A DNA stretch of 62,519 nucleotides, from the NCBI GenBank assembly GCA_013215105.1, contig JABSPL010000177.1, forward strand, positions 1-62,519. The letters are read 5' to 3'. Positions 35,701-44,768 of this stretch are shown here, piece by piece. How positions within the stretch are numbered: position 1 is the stretch's first letter; every line of letters begins with the position of its first letter. A program made the position numbers and the translations under genes. Origin of the DNA: Flavobacteriaceae bacterium (GTDB lineage Bacteria; Bacteroidota; Bacteroidia; Flavobacteriales; Flavobacteriaceae). The notes below the pieces were generated by a model. It made no database searches, was not told where the DNA came from, and saw only the letters and a list, made by a program, of their open reading frames with translations.

Positions 35701-37120
35701 TCCTTATCTTAATGTTAATTATCTGTTTGAGCAAAATACTCATGTTATATTAGACGAGCATGATTTTTATTTTGACAACGAAATAATAGAAGAAAAAACA
35801 AAAACTAAAGGAATATTAAGTGGATATATTTCTCATAGTAGATTTTCGGATTGGTATTTGAATATAGACATAGAATCGGAACGATTATTGGCCCTTAACA
35901 CTACCGAGTCTGACAATAATATGTATTACGGGCAGGGTTATTTTAAAGGTTCTGCAAGTATAAAAGGTAATTCTAAAAGTTTAGATATATATGTAGATGG
36001 TGAGACTCTTGCAGGGACTACCCTTACTTTACCTTTGGATAATAGCTCTGGATTGTCTAGGAATTCGTTAATAAAATTTAAAACCAAAAAAGAAGTAAAA
36101 AAAGATAGAGTAGCAATAAACAAAAGAGGTTTATACCTTAATTTCGATATAGATATAAACGAAGGAGCAGTGGGTAAGATAATAATAGACAATGTTTCTG
36201 GATCTTATATAAAAGGTAGTGGTATAGGTAGAATACAAGTAGATGTGTCTCGTGATGGTGATATAAATATGCTAGGATCTTTTAGGGTTACCAAAGGAGA
36301 ATATGTGTTTAAATACAGAAAATTAATAGTAAAACCTTTTGAAATAGTAGAAGGAGGGAGGGTTACTTGGGACGGAGCCCCTACCGATGCCAATATAGAT
36401 ATAGAAGCCATACATAAGATAAAAGCTAACCCTAAACCTGTATTGGACAATTATATCAGCAATAGATTGGTAGATGTTCATTTGTCATCAACCTTTTCGG
36501 GTCCTTTGTTTAATTCGGTTAAAGAATTGGATATAAAACTGCCGAACTTAAATTCTTCATTTTCTTCGGAATTAGACTTTAAGCTAAACGAGGATCAGAC
36601 GTTTAAGATGAAACAGTTTGCCTCGTTAATAATAGCAGGTATCTTTGTAGGTGATCAAAATACAAATGCAGGAAGTACCGTTTTGTCGGGTACTACTAGT
36701 GATATAGCGACTACATTTATGGAAAACATGTTAAATAGTTATAATTCGAAACTAAGAGTAGGGTTTAATTATACGGCAGAAGATACTTCGCTAACTGATA
36801 CCGAAAGTACAGGAAGTCAGTTCGATTTTTCTTTGGCAACAGAGATAAACGACAGAATGATAATAAATGGTAGGGTGGGAGTTCCTGTAGGAAGTTCGAC
36901 TCAGTCTTCTTTGCTAGGAGAGGTTAATTTGGAATATAAAATAAACAAAGAAGGAAACTTTAGAACTAATATTTTTAACAGACCCAATCAGATATATTAT
37001 ACTTTAGAAGAAGAAGGATATACTAGAGGTATAGGGCTTTCGTATCAGGTTAATTTTAATAATTGGAACGAATTTTTAAGAAAATTATTCCCTAAAAAAG
37101 AAAAAGATAGTGTTAAGTAA
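32789..37120 (+). CDS. tamB: TamB-like translocation and assembly module / AsmA-like lipid transport protein
   Basis: The 1443-residue protein has an N-terminal transmembrane helix (LLYFLALLFFITISLWILL), a long stretch of repetitive beta strands (AsmA/TamB groove) and the C-terminal TamB (DUF490) domain with GSFRVTKGEYVFKYRKLIVK and GGRVTWDGAPTDANIDIEA. TamB-family proteins bridge the periplasm and act in outer-membrane protein assembly or phospholipid transport. No ATG lies near the start; TTG at 32789 is the best start, and the frame is open up to 32750. The 3' end is 4 bases from the next ATG. Confidence 0.9.
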   Translation: MLYFLALLFFITISLWILLSNSKVQSDLANRATYLLKETYDVDIKIKRLDFSFFGSALLYDVLLRDHKGDTMIYVPKLKADLISIYNIKNSKLEFNSVEMHGVEFYMRKYKKEKSYNITKFIRQFKTKKKKKPFVFKIKDLEFYDSKYLLIDYNKSGENIVSYENINFEVEDLLLDGPEFYCTVLNSDFSDNFGFYYSNMSTKFYYSPTQMKFIDTYISTIKSNVLCDVYMNYKPGDFFDFYNKVKLDLDLKQSKLSGDDLYKFYNKMPKKGVYFANLKLSGVLNSFLLKDIEVKSNKVNEFYGDIYAKNIFSNKKDFAMNITVNKLLGDIKTLDNVLPVNISNKIKGKFDKIGSFYSIGVVDLFKDKINLKIDFSSDIGRMKSDIILNNFSDLDSINYIGNIGLDSFNIGYLFDKNNIGEVNFKGYIEGKGISKANIKAKLEGEIYSLYLNGYNYTNGLVNGFLENEQFNGELIIDDENFKMNFKGIADLSSNRYVYKFESDIEKMNLYALNISKKDINSDIKGFVSIDAQGNNIDDIVGSINFKNTTYKNSNDVFYFKNFSVFSSIKDSIKTLEINSKDIINGSIRGRFLYKDLTSMVKNSFGNLYKNHKNNDLYSNKYFRYNFKIHSKFISAIYPEVKVGANTSLRGKVTSNADDLELYLKSPYFVYKDIEIRDISFQIDNDNPLFNVHVYVDNVKSDKYDVSEFNLMSIKKNDTLFTKTYFYGAEKRDSFDLDYYLTFDEDNNWVLGFMKTLLNVKNKKWYLNEQGNKANKIKADLLNKQYYIDDIVLSLGDESIKIYGDIKGESNVLNLELNKVKLEDIVSTKDNFKLKGEINGLVKYYKINNKGAIRGSVAIDKLKINNEHQGDFKISFEPNKNVNNLYWLKVDINDKSRNLLKGKGIIDINEEIPKIDLDFNILGLKLDGYSPLGGNVLSEIKGSASGELRVFGDIVNPNIEGYLDLKNTSLSVPYLNVNYLFEQNTHVILDEHDFYFDNEIIEEKTKTKGILSGYISHSRFSDWYLNIDIESERLLALNTTESDNNMYYGQGYFKGSASIKGNSKSLDIYVDGETLAGTTLTLPLDNSSGLSRNSLIKFKTKKEVKKDRVAINKRGLYLNFDIDINEGAVGKIIIDNVSGSYIKGSGIGRIQVDVSRDGDINMLGSFRVTKGEYVFKYRKLIVKPFEIVEGGRVTWDGAPTDANIDIEAIHKIKANPKPVLDNYISNRLVDVHLSSTFSGPLFNSVKELDIKLPNLNSSFSSELDFKLNEDQTFKMKQFASLIIAGIFVGDQNTNAGSTVLSGTTSDIATTFMENMLNSYNSKLRVGFNYTAEDTSLTDTESTGSQFDFSLATEINDRMIINGRVGVPVGSSTQSSLLGEVNLEYKINKEGNFRTNIFNRPNQIYYTLEEEGYTRGIGLSYQVNFNNWNEFLRKLFPKKEKDSVK

Positions 37121-37124
37121 TAGT

Positions 37125-37688
37125 ATGATGGAGGAAGAAATAAATAAAAGTGTAGTAGCACTTAATGCAGGAGGAGTTTTGTTGTACCCGACCGATACGA
37201 TATTGGGCTTAGGCTGTAGAGCTGACGATATGGCTGCTGTAGATAAAATATATGCTATAAAGCAGAGGGAATCGTCTAAAAGCATGATATTACTTGTTAG
37301 TTCGGTAGTAATGTTAAGTAAATATATAGATGATATACCTTTATCAGTTTTTGAAATAATAGAAAAAGCCATAAAACCGACAACTATTATTTATAAAAAC
37401 CCTAAAAATATAGCTAAAAACTTAATAGCAGAAGATAATACTATAGCTATAAGAGTTGTAAAGAATAGTTTCTGTATAAAACTCATAGAAAAGTTAGATT
37501 GTCCTTTGGTATCGACCTCGGCAAATATCAGTGGACAAGAATATGTGCATTCTATCAAAAAAATGAATGAAGGGATTTTGTGTAATGTGGATTATATAGT
37601 AAATTTGCCTTTGGAAAAACAAAACCTACAAGTTTCTACTATTTTGAAAGTTTCGGACGATAACCAAATAGAGATAATTAGAGCTTAG
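37125..37688 (+). CDS. tsaC: Sua5/YciO/YrdC-family threonylcarbamoyl-AMP synthase
   Basis: From ATG 37125 the protein has 187 residues; a GTG at 37110 overlapping tamB is less likely. It has VVALNAGGVLLYPTDTILGLG (family N-terminal motif), IYAIKQRESSKSMILLVS (K-R-x-x-x-K substrate site) and CPLVSTSANISGQ (S-T-S-A-N). It makes threonylcarbamoyl-AMP from threonine, bicarbonate and ATP for t6A synthesis. No C-terminal Sua5 domain is present, so it is the short TsaC form. It follows tamB by 4 bases. Confidence 0.9.
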   Translation: MMEEEINKSVVALNAGGVLLYPTDTILGLGCRADDMAAVDKIYAIKQRESSKSMILLVSSVVMLSKYIDDIPLSVFEIIEKAIKPTTIIYKNPKNIAKNLIAEDNTIAIRVVKNSFCIKLIEKLDCPLVSTSANISGQEYVHSIKKMNEGILCNVDYIVNLPLEKQNLQVSTILKVSDDNQIEIIRA

Positions 37689-37702
37689 CGATAATATAGA
37701 TT

Positions 37703-39127
37703 ATGACAGAAAAGAAGATATATATAGATGCTTTAGACAATGATATATTTGAATATATACAGAAAGCCAGCGAAGTATTAGGAGTTAAATCGTATGTGAT
37801 AGGTGGTTTTGCTAGAGATTATTTTTTGAACAAAAAAGAACGTAAAGACATAGATATAGTAACCGTAGGAGATGGTATAGAACTAGCTCAGAAAGTTGCT
37901 GAAATATTACCTAAAAAGACAAAAGTACAAGTTTTTAAAACTTATGGTACTGCTATGTTGCGATTCAATGGCTTAGATATAGAGTTTGTAGGAGCTAGAA
38001 AGGAGTCTTATGACAGAGAAAGTAGAAACCCAAATGTGAGTAAGGGTAGTTTACAAGACGACCAAAACCGTAGAGATTTTACTATAAACGCATTGGCTTT
38101 TAGCCTTAATAAAGACGATTATGGAACTTTATTAGATCCGTTTGGAGGTATTGACGACCTTGAAAAAAAGATAATAAAAACTCCTCTAGATCCTGATATC
38201 ACTTATTCTGACGACCCTTTGCGTATGATGAGGGCTATAAGGTTTGCTAGTCAGTTAAATTTTGAAATATCTAAAGAATCTTTGGAGTCTATTACCAAAA
38301 ATAATAAAAGATTAGAAATAATAACCAGAGAGAGAATAGTAGATGAAATAAATAAGATATTATTATCTAAAAAGCCTTCTGTTGGTTTCAAATTGTTAGA
38401 AGAAACTAAATTATTGAAGCAAATATTACCCGAACTTACCGATTTGAAAGGAGTTGAGGAAGAGCAAGGTCAATTACATAAAGATAATTTTTATCACTCT
38501 TTGGAAGTTGTAGATAATATATGTAGAAATACCGACGACTTATGGTTACGTTGGTCAGCTTTGTTGCACGATATAGGTAAAGCACCTACCAAATCGTTTC
38601 ATCCTAAACATGGTTGGACTTTTCATTCTCACGAGTTTGTAGGAGCCAAAATGGTCTATAAATTGTTTAAAAGGTTGAAAATGCCTCTTAATAATAAGAT
38701 GAAATTTGTACAAAAAATAGTAATGCTTAGCTCTAGACCTATAGTATTGGCTACTAATGTAACCGATTCGGCAGTAAGAAGGTTAGTTTTTGATGCAGGA
38801 GAGGATGTTGATAGTCTTATGACGCTTTGTGAAGCTGATATAACTACCAAAAACAAAGTAAAATTCAAAAGATATCACAATAATTTCAAAACTGTAAGAG
38901 ATAAAATAATAGAGGTAGAAGCCAGAGATAGAGTTCGCGATTTTCAACCTCCTGTTAGTGGAGAGTTTATAATGGAGACTTTCTCAATAAAGCCTTGTAA
39001 GGAAGTAGGACAGATAAAAGAAAGTATAAAAGAAGCTATTTTGGAAGGGAAAATACCTAACGAAGAAGAAGCAGCTAAGCAGTGGATGTTTAAGAAGGCT
39101 AAGGAATTGGGACTTTCTAATTCGTAA
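37703..39127 (+). CDS. cca: CCA-adding tRNA nucleotidyltransferase with HD domain
   Basis: The 474-residue protein has the class II poly(A) polymerase/CCA-enzyme head: IGGFARDYFLNKKERKDIDI (G-G-x-x-R-D, D-x-D), then RRDFTINALAFSL and DPLRMMRAIRFASQLNFEI. An HD phosphohydrolase domain follows from about residue 250 (HSLEVV, LLHDIGKAPT). It adds or repairs the 3' CCA of tRNAs; the HD domain may remove 2',3'-cyclic phosphates. It starts 14 bases after the tsaC-like gene. Confidence 0.94.
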   Translation: MTEKKIYIDALDNDIFEYIQKASEVLGVKSYVIGGFARDYFLNKKERKDIDIVTVGDGIELAQKVAEILPKKTKVQVFKTYGTAMLRFNGLDIEFVGARKESYDRESRNPNVSKGSLQDDQNRRDFTINALAFSLNKDDYGTLLDPFGGIDDLEKKIIKTPLDPDITYSDDPLRMMRAIRFASQLNFEISKESLESITKNNKRLEIITRERIVDEINKILLSKKPSVGFKLLEETKLLKQILPELTDLKGVEEEQGQLHKDNFYHSLEVVDNICRNTDDLWLRWSALLHDIGKAPTKSFHPKHGWTFHSHEFVGAKMVYKLFKRLKMPLNNKMKFVQKIVMLSSRPIVLATNVTDSAVRRLVFDAGEDVDSLMTLCEADITTKNKVKFKRYHNNFKTVRDKIIEVEARDRVRDFQPPVSGEFIMETFSIKPCKEVGQIKESIKEAILEGKIPNEEEAAKQWMFKKAKELGLSNS

Positions 39128-39205
39128 TAACTACAATAATAATAATAAATTATTGTTGTTGTTGTTAATTTGGTGTTCATAACTAAAAACTCATAATAAA
39201 AAAAA

Positions 39206-39859
39206 ATGAAAAAAAACATAATAATAGATAGAACCATAACTTACGTAAAGCAAGTGTTAAAAGGAGCTGAAGGGGGGCATGATTGGTGGCATATATACAG
39301 GGTTTGGAACCTTTCTAAGAAAATATCTGTAAAGGAAAATGCAGACAATTTTATAGTTCAGTTAGGAGCATTATTGCACGATATAGCCGATTCTAAGTTT
39401 AATGATGGAGATGAAGAAATAGGTCCGTTAAAGGCTAAAGAATTTTTGGAATCGTTGGAAGTAGATAGTAAGGATATAAAGCATATAGTAAATATTATTG
39501 CAAATATATCGTTCAAAGGAGGTAAAGAAACTCAGAAGTTCAGATCACCAGAGTTAGACATAATTCAAGATGCTGATAGACTCGACGCTATAGGGGCTAT
39601 AGGTATTGCTAGGACTTTTAACTACGGAGGCTATAAAAACAGGGAAATATATAACCCTGAAATAGAGCCTAATCTTAATATGACAAAGCAAGAATATAAA
39701 AATAGTGATGCACCTAGTGTCAATCATTTTTATGAAAAATTGTTTTTGCTAAAAGACAGAATGAATACCAAAACAGGTAAAGAGATGGCAGAACACCGAC
39801 ATGAATTTATGAAGGTGTATCTGGATGAGTTTTATAGAGAATGGGAAGGGAATGTGTAG
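39206..39859 (+). CDS. HD-domain phosphohydrolase (YedJ-like)
   Basis: The 217-residue protein has GGHDWWHIYRVWNLSKKIS (first metal His in HDWWH), LGALLHDIADSKF (H-D pair) and IIQDADRLDAIGAIGIARTF (distal Asp). This arrangement is that of the YedJ-like HD proteins, whose substrates are probably nucleotides but are not settled. A short A/T-rich, weakly paired stretch (39131-39167) separates it from cca. Confidence 0.88.
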   Translation: MKKNIIIDRTITYVKQVLKGAEGGHDWWHIYRVWNLSKKISVKENADNFIVQLGALLHDIADSKFNDGDEEIGPLKAKEFLESLEVDSKDIKHIVNIIANISFKGGKETQKFRSPELDIIQDADRLDAIGAIGIARTFNYGGYKNREIYNPEIEPNLNMTKQEYKNSDAPSVNHFYEKLFLLKDRMNTKTGKEMAEHRHEFMKVYLDEFYREWEGNV

Positions 39860-39862
39860 GTT

Positions 39863-41068
39863 TTAGAATAGAGTGTAACCTAGTACTATTAATAGTTGGT
39901 CGAAAGTAGATAGCCAAAGTGAATAATTATTTAAAAAGTTTCTTTTTTTGTAATATCTAAACTCTATACTCAATTTGTCATTGTTTTTATAACCTATACC
40001 TAACGCATAAGTTAAATTAGAATCAGCTTCAATTTTAAGCCCAGAAGAATAATTTATATTAGAAATAGCAGTATGACTCAAAACCAAAGCAGCATTAGTG
40101 AAAAATTTATTACTTTCATTCAAATGTAAATAGTATCTTAGACCTACAGGTATTTCTATAGATTTGTAGTTTATTGTTATTTGTTCTATATAATGTATAA
40201 GGTCTATTTCTGTTTTTGTATTATAACTATTGTAAGTAGGTTCTATAAAAGCGGCCCATTTGTTTTTGTCATGGGGAAAAATATATTCTAATTCGAAACC
40301 TATTTTGGAGCTGTATTGACTAGGTAGGCTTTTATTCCTCCATTTAGAAGCTGTATAATGAAATAGTTTTAAATCATATTTATTAGCACCTATTTTTAAA
40401 TTGAAATTAAATGTGCCTTTTTTTACAGAATACTTTTCGGTTATATCATTTTTGTTATTGCAATTATTATATTTAACAAAGAAATTATGCAAGCTTTTAG
40501 TATTGTAAGAAAGTCTTTCTATATCTTTAGTGTTTATATTTTTACAATTTTTAAAGCTAAGTAATTGTTGCTTGTACCTATTGTTGCTTCCAATTTTATT
40601 AGTACTAGGAACAATATATTTCTTAAATATCAACTGCTCTATATCAGAATTGTTGTTGCTAAAAAAAAATCTTTTTAAGTTACCGTCTTCATATGAATAT
40701 AAGCTAGCTTCAGACTCTATTAATACTTTCAGGAATAACTTTTCTTTATTGAAAATAGGTCTTCTAGTAGTACTTAACCTCGATATATTATCACTAGACC
40801 TATCCATATTTATATTAACACGAATATATTTGGACTGGTTGTATATTTCAAATTCTTTTAAATCTACTATATTAAGTTTTTCTGTTTTTCCGTTTTTAGT
40901 TAGTTTATACTTAATACTCGAAGGGTTATTTTTCCAATCATGGTTTTTTATAAGACAATTTGTTTTTGTATTGTTGTTGTCTATATAGTGTCCTTTTTCG
41001 AAAAGGGCTTGAGAATAAGATGCTAAGCTAAGGAATATGCTTAGTATTATGAATAGTTGGTTTTTCAT
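39863..41068 (-). CDS. Secreted protein with probable C-terminal outer-membrane beta-barrel
   Basis: The 401-residue protein has a signal peptide (LFIILSIFLSLASYSQ). The C-terminal half (about 215-401) is a series of alternating aromatic/polar strands ending in Phe (LLIVLGYTLF), as expected of a beta-barrel recognised by the outer-membrane assembly machinery. The N-terminal half (about 20-200) is K/N-rich with no recognised domain. Similar Bacteroidota proteins are known to me only as hypothetical barrels. Its end is 3 bases from the HD gene, which is convergent. Confidence 0.7.
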   Translation of the reverse strand: MKNQLFIILSIFLSLASYSQALFEKGHYIDNNNTKTNCLIKNHDWKNNPSSIKYKLTKNGKTEKLNIVDLKEFEIYNQSKYIRVNINMDRSSDNISRLSTTRRPIFNKEKLFLKVLIESEASLYSYEDGNLKRFFFSNNNSDIEQLIFKKYIVPSTNKIGSNNRYKQQLLSFKNCKNINTKDIERLSYNTKSLHNFFVKYNNCNNKNDITEKYSVKKGTFNFNLKIGANKYDLKLFHYTASKWRNKSLPSQYSSKIGFELEYIFPHDKNKWAAFIEPTYNSYNTKTEIDLIHYIEQITINYKSIEIPVGLRYYLHLNESNKFFTNAALVLSHTAISNINYSSGLKIEADSNLTYALGIGYKNNDKLSIEFRYYKKRNFLNNYSLWLSTFDQLLIVLGYTLF

Positions 41069-41138
41069 TAGTTGGTTTATTGTATAATTAGATACGAAAG
41101 TATAATTATAATCTAAAATAAACTAAAATAATTAACAT

Positions 41139-42416
41139 CTACCATTCATTTTTCTTATTAGCATCTAATTTAAGGAATATAAAAAGAAGTATAGTAAAAC
41201 CCCAAAGAGATGATCCTCCGTAGCTAAAAAAAGGTAAAGGTATACCAATAGTTGGCATCAGACCTATTACCATACCTATATTGATAGTGAAATGGAAGAA
41301 AAAGATAGAAGCAACACTATAGCCGTATATTCGACTAAACTTACTCTTTTGGTCTTCGGCAAGGTAAACAATCCGAAGTATAAAAATCATATAACAAATG
41401 ACAACCAGACTAGTTCCTATAAAACCCCATTCTTCTCCTATAGTACTAAATATATAATCGGTTCCTTGTTCTGGGACAAAATTACCTTGAGTTCTATCTC
41501 CTTTTAGGAAACCTTTACCACTCAAACCGCCCGATCGTATAGTTAGTATAGACTGATTGGTGTTATAACCTATACCCATATTGTCTTCTTTCATTCCAAG
41601 TATTAAGCTAAACCTATCTCTATGTCGTTGTTTGAAAACATTATTGTAAATATAACTAGTACTAAATATATATAGTATAACTATCACATAGGTAGAACTT
41701 ATTTTTAACCATTCGAATTTTAACGATTTCCCTTTGTAATACCTTATGTATAAAAACCAAAGAGTCATAATAGTATATGATATTAAGGTTACATATGTAG
41801 ACCCTAAAAGCAGAGTAAGTATAAACAGTACTATAGCCAAAAATCCTATAAAAAGATATGTAACAGAAAGTCCTTCACGATAAAGTACAAACACAAGTGA
41901 TAAATAAACCAAGGCTGAACCAGGGTCAGGCTGTAGTGTTATAAGTAAAACAGGTATAGATATTAAAGCAAATGTTTTTACTATATTTTTGAAAACGGAA
42001 AGGTCATATAGCTTGTCACTCATAAGCTTAGCTAATGCTAATGCAGTAGCAAACTTAGCAAATTCGGAGGGTTGCAAAGTTGATGAACCTAAGCTAAACC
42101 AAGATCTAGCTCCATTTATTTCTTTACCAAATATAAACAGACTTACAAGTGATAATATGCTAATCATATAAAATATAACAGAGAAATCTTCGTAAAATTT
42201 GGAATTAAGTATAAATATAAAAATAATAAGAACAATGCTAAAGCCTATCCAAAGCATTTGTTTTCCTTGGCTAGACTGCAGACTCAAAACACTAAAATCG
42301 TTATCACCTATCGATGCAGCGTATATATTCATCCAGCCAAAAGCAACCATAATGGCATATAACAAAACAGTTAGCCAGTCTATATTTTTGAATATATTTC
42401 CTTTGTTAATTTTCAT
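41139..42416 (-). CDS. rodA: Rod-shape-determining protein RodA (SEDS glycosyltransferase)
   Basis: The 425-residue integral membrane protein of the SEDS family has many hydrophobic helices. Visible conserved elements are INGARSWFSLGSSTLQPSEF (G-x-x-R-W-x and Q-P-S-E), LQPDPGSALVYLSL, GFLKGDRTQGNFVPEQGTDY and the C-terminal GMVIGLMPTIGIPLPFFSYG. It polymerises glycan strands from lipid II during elongation, in a complex with PBP2. It overlaps mrdA by 11 bases. It is the last gene of the mreB-mreC-mreD-mrdA-rodA operon. Confidence 0.94.
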   Translation of the reverse strand: MKINKGNIFKNIDWLTVLLYAIMVAFGWMNIYAASIGDNDFSVLSLQSSQGKQMLWIGFSIVLIIFIFILNSKFYEDFSVIFYMISILSLVSLFIFGKEINGARSWFSLGSSTLQPSEFAKFATALALAKLMSDKLYDLSVFKNIVKTFALISIPVLLITLQPDPGSALVYLSLVFVLYREGLSVTYLFIGFLAIVLFILTLLLGSTYVTLISYTIMTLWFLYIRYYKGKSLKFEWLKISSTYVIVILYIFSTSYIYNNVFKQRHRDRFSLILGMKEDNMGIGYNTNQSILTIRSGGLSGKGFLKGDRTQGNFVPEQGTDYIFSTIGEEWGFIGTSLVVICYMIFILRIVYLAEDQKSKFSRIYGYSVASIFFFHFTINIGMVIGLMPTIGIPLPFFSYGGSSLWGFTILLFIFLKLDANKKNEW

Positions 42417-44262
42417 CTTTAGTATTTTCTAAAAGTCTATTATAAATAGGAGTGAGGCTAGTGTTAATCATCCTGTCTTCGGTATATTTGTTAATGCCAT
42501 CGGTCAAAAATTTCTCTATCATCAGACTAGCTATAGGTGCTGCTATAGCCGATCCGTAGCCTCCATTTTCTATATAAACAGCTATTGCTATTTTAGGATT
42601 GTCTTTGGGAGCAAAGGCTATAAGTATAGAGTGGTCGTCAAGTTCTACTACTCTGCCGTTTATTCTGACTTTGTTTTGTACAGTACCTGTCTTTCCGCAT
42701 ATTTCTATTCCTTCTATTTGCGAATATCTACCAGTTCCGTGTTTGAATACATCGTGCATTGCTTCTACTACGGGTTCAAAATAGTCCTTGTTGATAGAAG
42801 AATCGTGTTTTGTATTATATATTAAAGGAATAGAATCGTTTATTTTTTTGATGAAATGAGGAGTATAATAGTGACCTCTATTGGCTATTGTAACTGCCAT
42901 ATTTGCCAATTGTATAGGTGTGGTAAGTAATTCTCCTTGTCCTATAGCATTAGAAATAGTAGTTTCGGCTCTCCATCTTCGGTAAGAATTATCGTAGTAT
43001 TCTGACACTGGTACATGTCCTTTTTGTCCTACAGGTAAGTCGTAGCCTAGGTATGCACCCAAACCAAAAGTCTTTACATGGTCAGCCCATATATCCAAAC
43101 CTACAGAATGGTCGGTGTATTTTTCTATTATACGCTTGTAAGTGTTAGCAAAATAAGTGTTACACGATTTGGATATAGCATTTTTGAAATTGACTTTACC
43201 ATAAATACCACAGTGACATTTCATATAATATTGCTTTTTGTTACCATAAGCATAACCACCTCTACAGTCAAATGTAGTTTTTATGTTTATCACATTTTCT
43301 TGTACACCTATTAGTGCGTTTATCATTTTGAAAGTAGACCCAGGAGCATATTGTGCTTGTAGCGACCTATCAAACATCGGCTTGTTAAATTTGTCTCCAA
43401 ACAACCTTACCGAATTTCCCGATCTTTTACGCCCTACCATATCGTTAGGGTCATAAGAAGGAGCGGTTATAAGTGCTAATACTTCCCCGTTACTAGGGTC
43501 TATAGCGACTATTCCTCCTCGTTTGTTTACCATCAATTTTTCTCCGTATTGTTGCAATACGGCGTCTATGGTCAAGGTTATATCCTTTCCGTGTATTGGT
43601 TCTTTGTCGTATTTTCCTTCTTTGAAAGAACCTATTATCTTGTTATGTATGTTTTTTTTGAGGTATTTGACTCCTTTAAAACCTCTTAAATCTATTTCAT
43701 ATTGCTTTTCTACTCCTTGTATACCTATTAATTCTCCTTGGTGATAATATTTGTTTTTTCTTATTTCCGAACCACTTACCTCACCTATATATCCTAGTAT
43801 ATTAGCGGCTGAAGGTTTAGGATATTTACGGATAGATCTTTTTTGCATATAAAAACCTTTGTATTTATGAAGTTTTTCTTGCAGATAAGCATAGTCTACT
43901 TTAGATATATTCTCTAATAATACCGAAGGTAAGCGTCTGGAGTATTTTACCGATTTATATATCCTTTTTTTGAAATATTCTTTATCTATTTTGAGTAAAG
44001 CACATATTTCTAAAGTATCTATAATAGTAGTTTCTATTGGTATAACCATTAGGTCATAAGAAAGCTGATTGGTAACTAATATTTGGTTATTCCTGTCCAA
44101 AATATAACCTCTTTCGGGGTAAGTGTATTGTTCGCTAACAGAAGCATCACCGACTATTAATGATTTTTCATCGTTGTGTAATACTTGTATTACAAATAGC
44201 TTAACGATAAACAATACAGAAATTATAAATACCGATATATAAAGAGGAAATTGTTTGTTCAT
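42406..44262 (-). CDS. mrdA: Penicillin-binding protein 2, class B transpeptidase
   Basis: The 618-residue protein has an N-terminal membrane anchor (LYISVFIISVLFIVKLFVI), a pedestal domain with YPERGYILDRNNQILVTNQL, and the transpeptidase domain. The catalytic serine is in APGSTFKMINAL (SxxK, about residue 305-310), with SKSCNTYF (SxN) and EICGKTGTVQNK (KTG). It cross-links peptidoglycan during elongation with RodA. It overlaps mreD by 4 bases and rodA by 11. Confidence 0.95.
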   Translation of the reverse strand: MNKQFPLYISVFIISVLFIVKLFVIQVLHNDEKSLIVGDASVSEQYTYPERGYILDRNNQILVTNQLSYDLMVIPIETTIIDTLEICALLKIDKEYFKKRIYKSVKYSRRLPSVLLENISKVDYAYLQEKLHKYKGFYMQKRSIRKYPKPSAANILGYIGEVSGSEIRKNKYYHQGELIGIQGVEKQYEIDLRGFKGVKYLKKNIHNKIIGSFKEGKYDKEPIHGKDITLTIDAVLQQYGEKLMVNKRGGIVAIDPSNGEVLALITAPSYDPNDMVGRKRSGNSVRLFGDKFNKPMFDRSLQAQYAPGSTFKMINALIGVQENVINIKTTFDCRGGYAYGNKKQYYMKCHCGIYGKVNFKNAISKSCNTYFANTYKRIIEKYTDHSVGLDIWADHVKTFGLGAYLGYDLPVGQKGHVPVSEYYDNSYRRWRAETTISNAIGQGELLTTPIQLANMAVTIANRGHYYTPHFIKKINDSIPLIYNTKHDSSINKDYFEPVVEAMHDVFKHGTGRYSQIEGIEICGKTGTVQNKVRINGRVVELDDHSILIAFAPKDNPKIAIAVYIENGGYGSAIAAPIASLMIEKFLTDGINKYTEDRMINTSLTPIYNRLLENTKDEN

Positions 44263-44768
44263 AATCGGTTTCTACTGAAAAAATAAATAGATGGTATAAC
44301 TATAATAGCCGATAAAATAGTAGTCAAAAAAGTTTGGCTAATAATCGAAGAATAATTTTTGAGGCTAAAATATTCTAACAAAAACACTAAGTGATGATGT
44401 GAAAATATCATTAAAAAGATATATACTATAACTCTTGTTGCAGGCTCTTTTTTTATATCGAACAAAAGAAAATCTAAGTCTCTTTTTTTCAATATAAAAC
44501 GAATAAAAAACACTCTAGAATATGCAATTGTAAGTAGTGAAAAAGCATGAATACCTCCTGTATTCATAAAAATATCTATAATAATACCTATAGTGAAGAA
44601 ATATATAAGAGCATTCTCTTTTTTTTCCTTCAAAGGATATATAAATAATAAAATAGTATAAACCATAGGGTTTATCTTATTGGACAAGTTTATATTATTG
44701 AACAAAGTTACTTGCAATAATATCAGAGAAATACTCAATAAAAGTAGTCTTATATTTTTAATATTCAT
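44259..44768 (-). CDS. mreD: Rod-shape-determining protein MreD
   Basis: The 169-residue, highly hydrophobic protein has about five membrane segments (LLLLSISLILLQVTLFNNI and others). Position between mreC and mrdA identifies it as MreD; sequence alone is poorly conserved. MreD links cytoplasmic MreB filaments to MreC, PBP2 and RodA. Four-base overlaps on both sides indicate translational coupling. Confidence 0.88.
   Translation of the reverse strand: MNIKNIRLLLLSISLILLQVTLFNNINLSNKINPMVYTILLFIYPLKEKKENALIYFFTIGIIIDIFMNTGGIHAFSLLTIAYSRVFFIRFILKKRDLDFLLFDIKKEPATRVIVYIFLMIFSHHHLVFLLEYFSLKNYSSIISQTFLTTILSAIIVIPSIYFFSRNRL

Noticed and set aside
39131-39167. (AAT)n/(TTG)n stretch as a terminator of cca
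   Set aside because: Pairing needs several G-U pairs and no clear T tract follows; left as low-complexity sequence.
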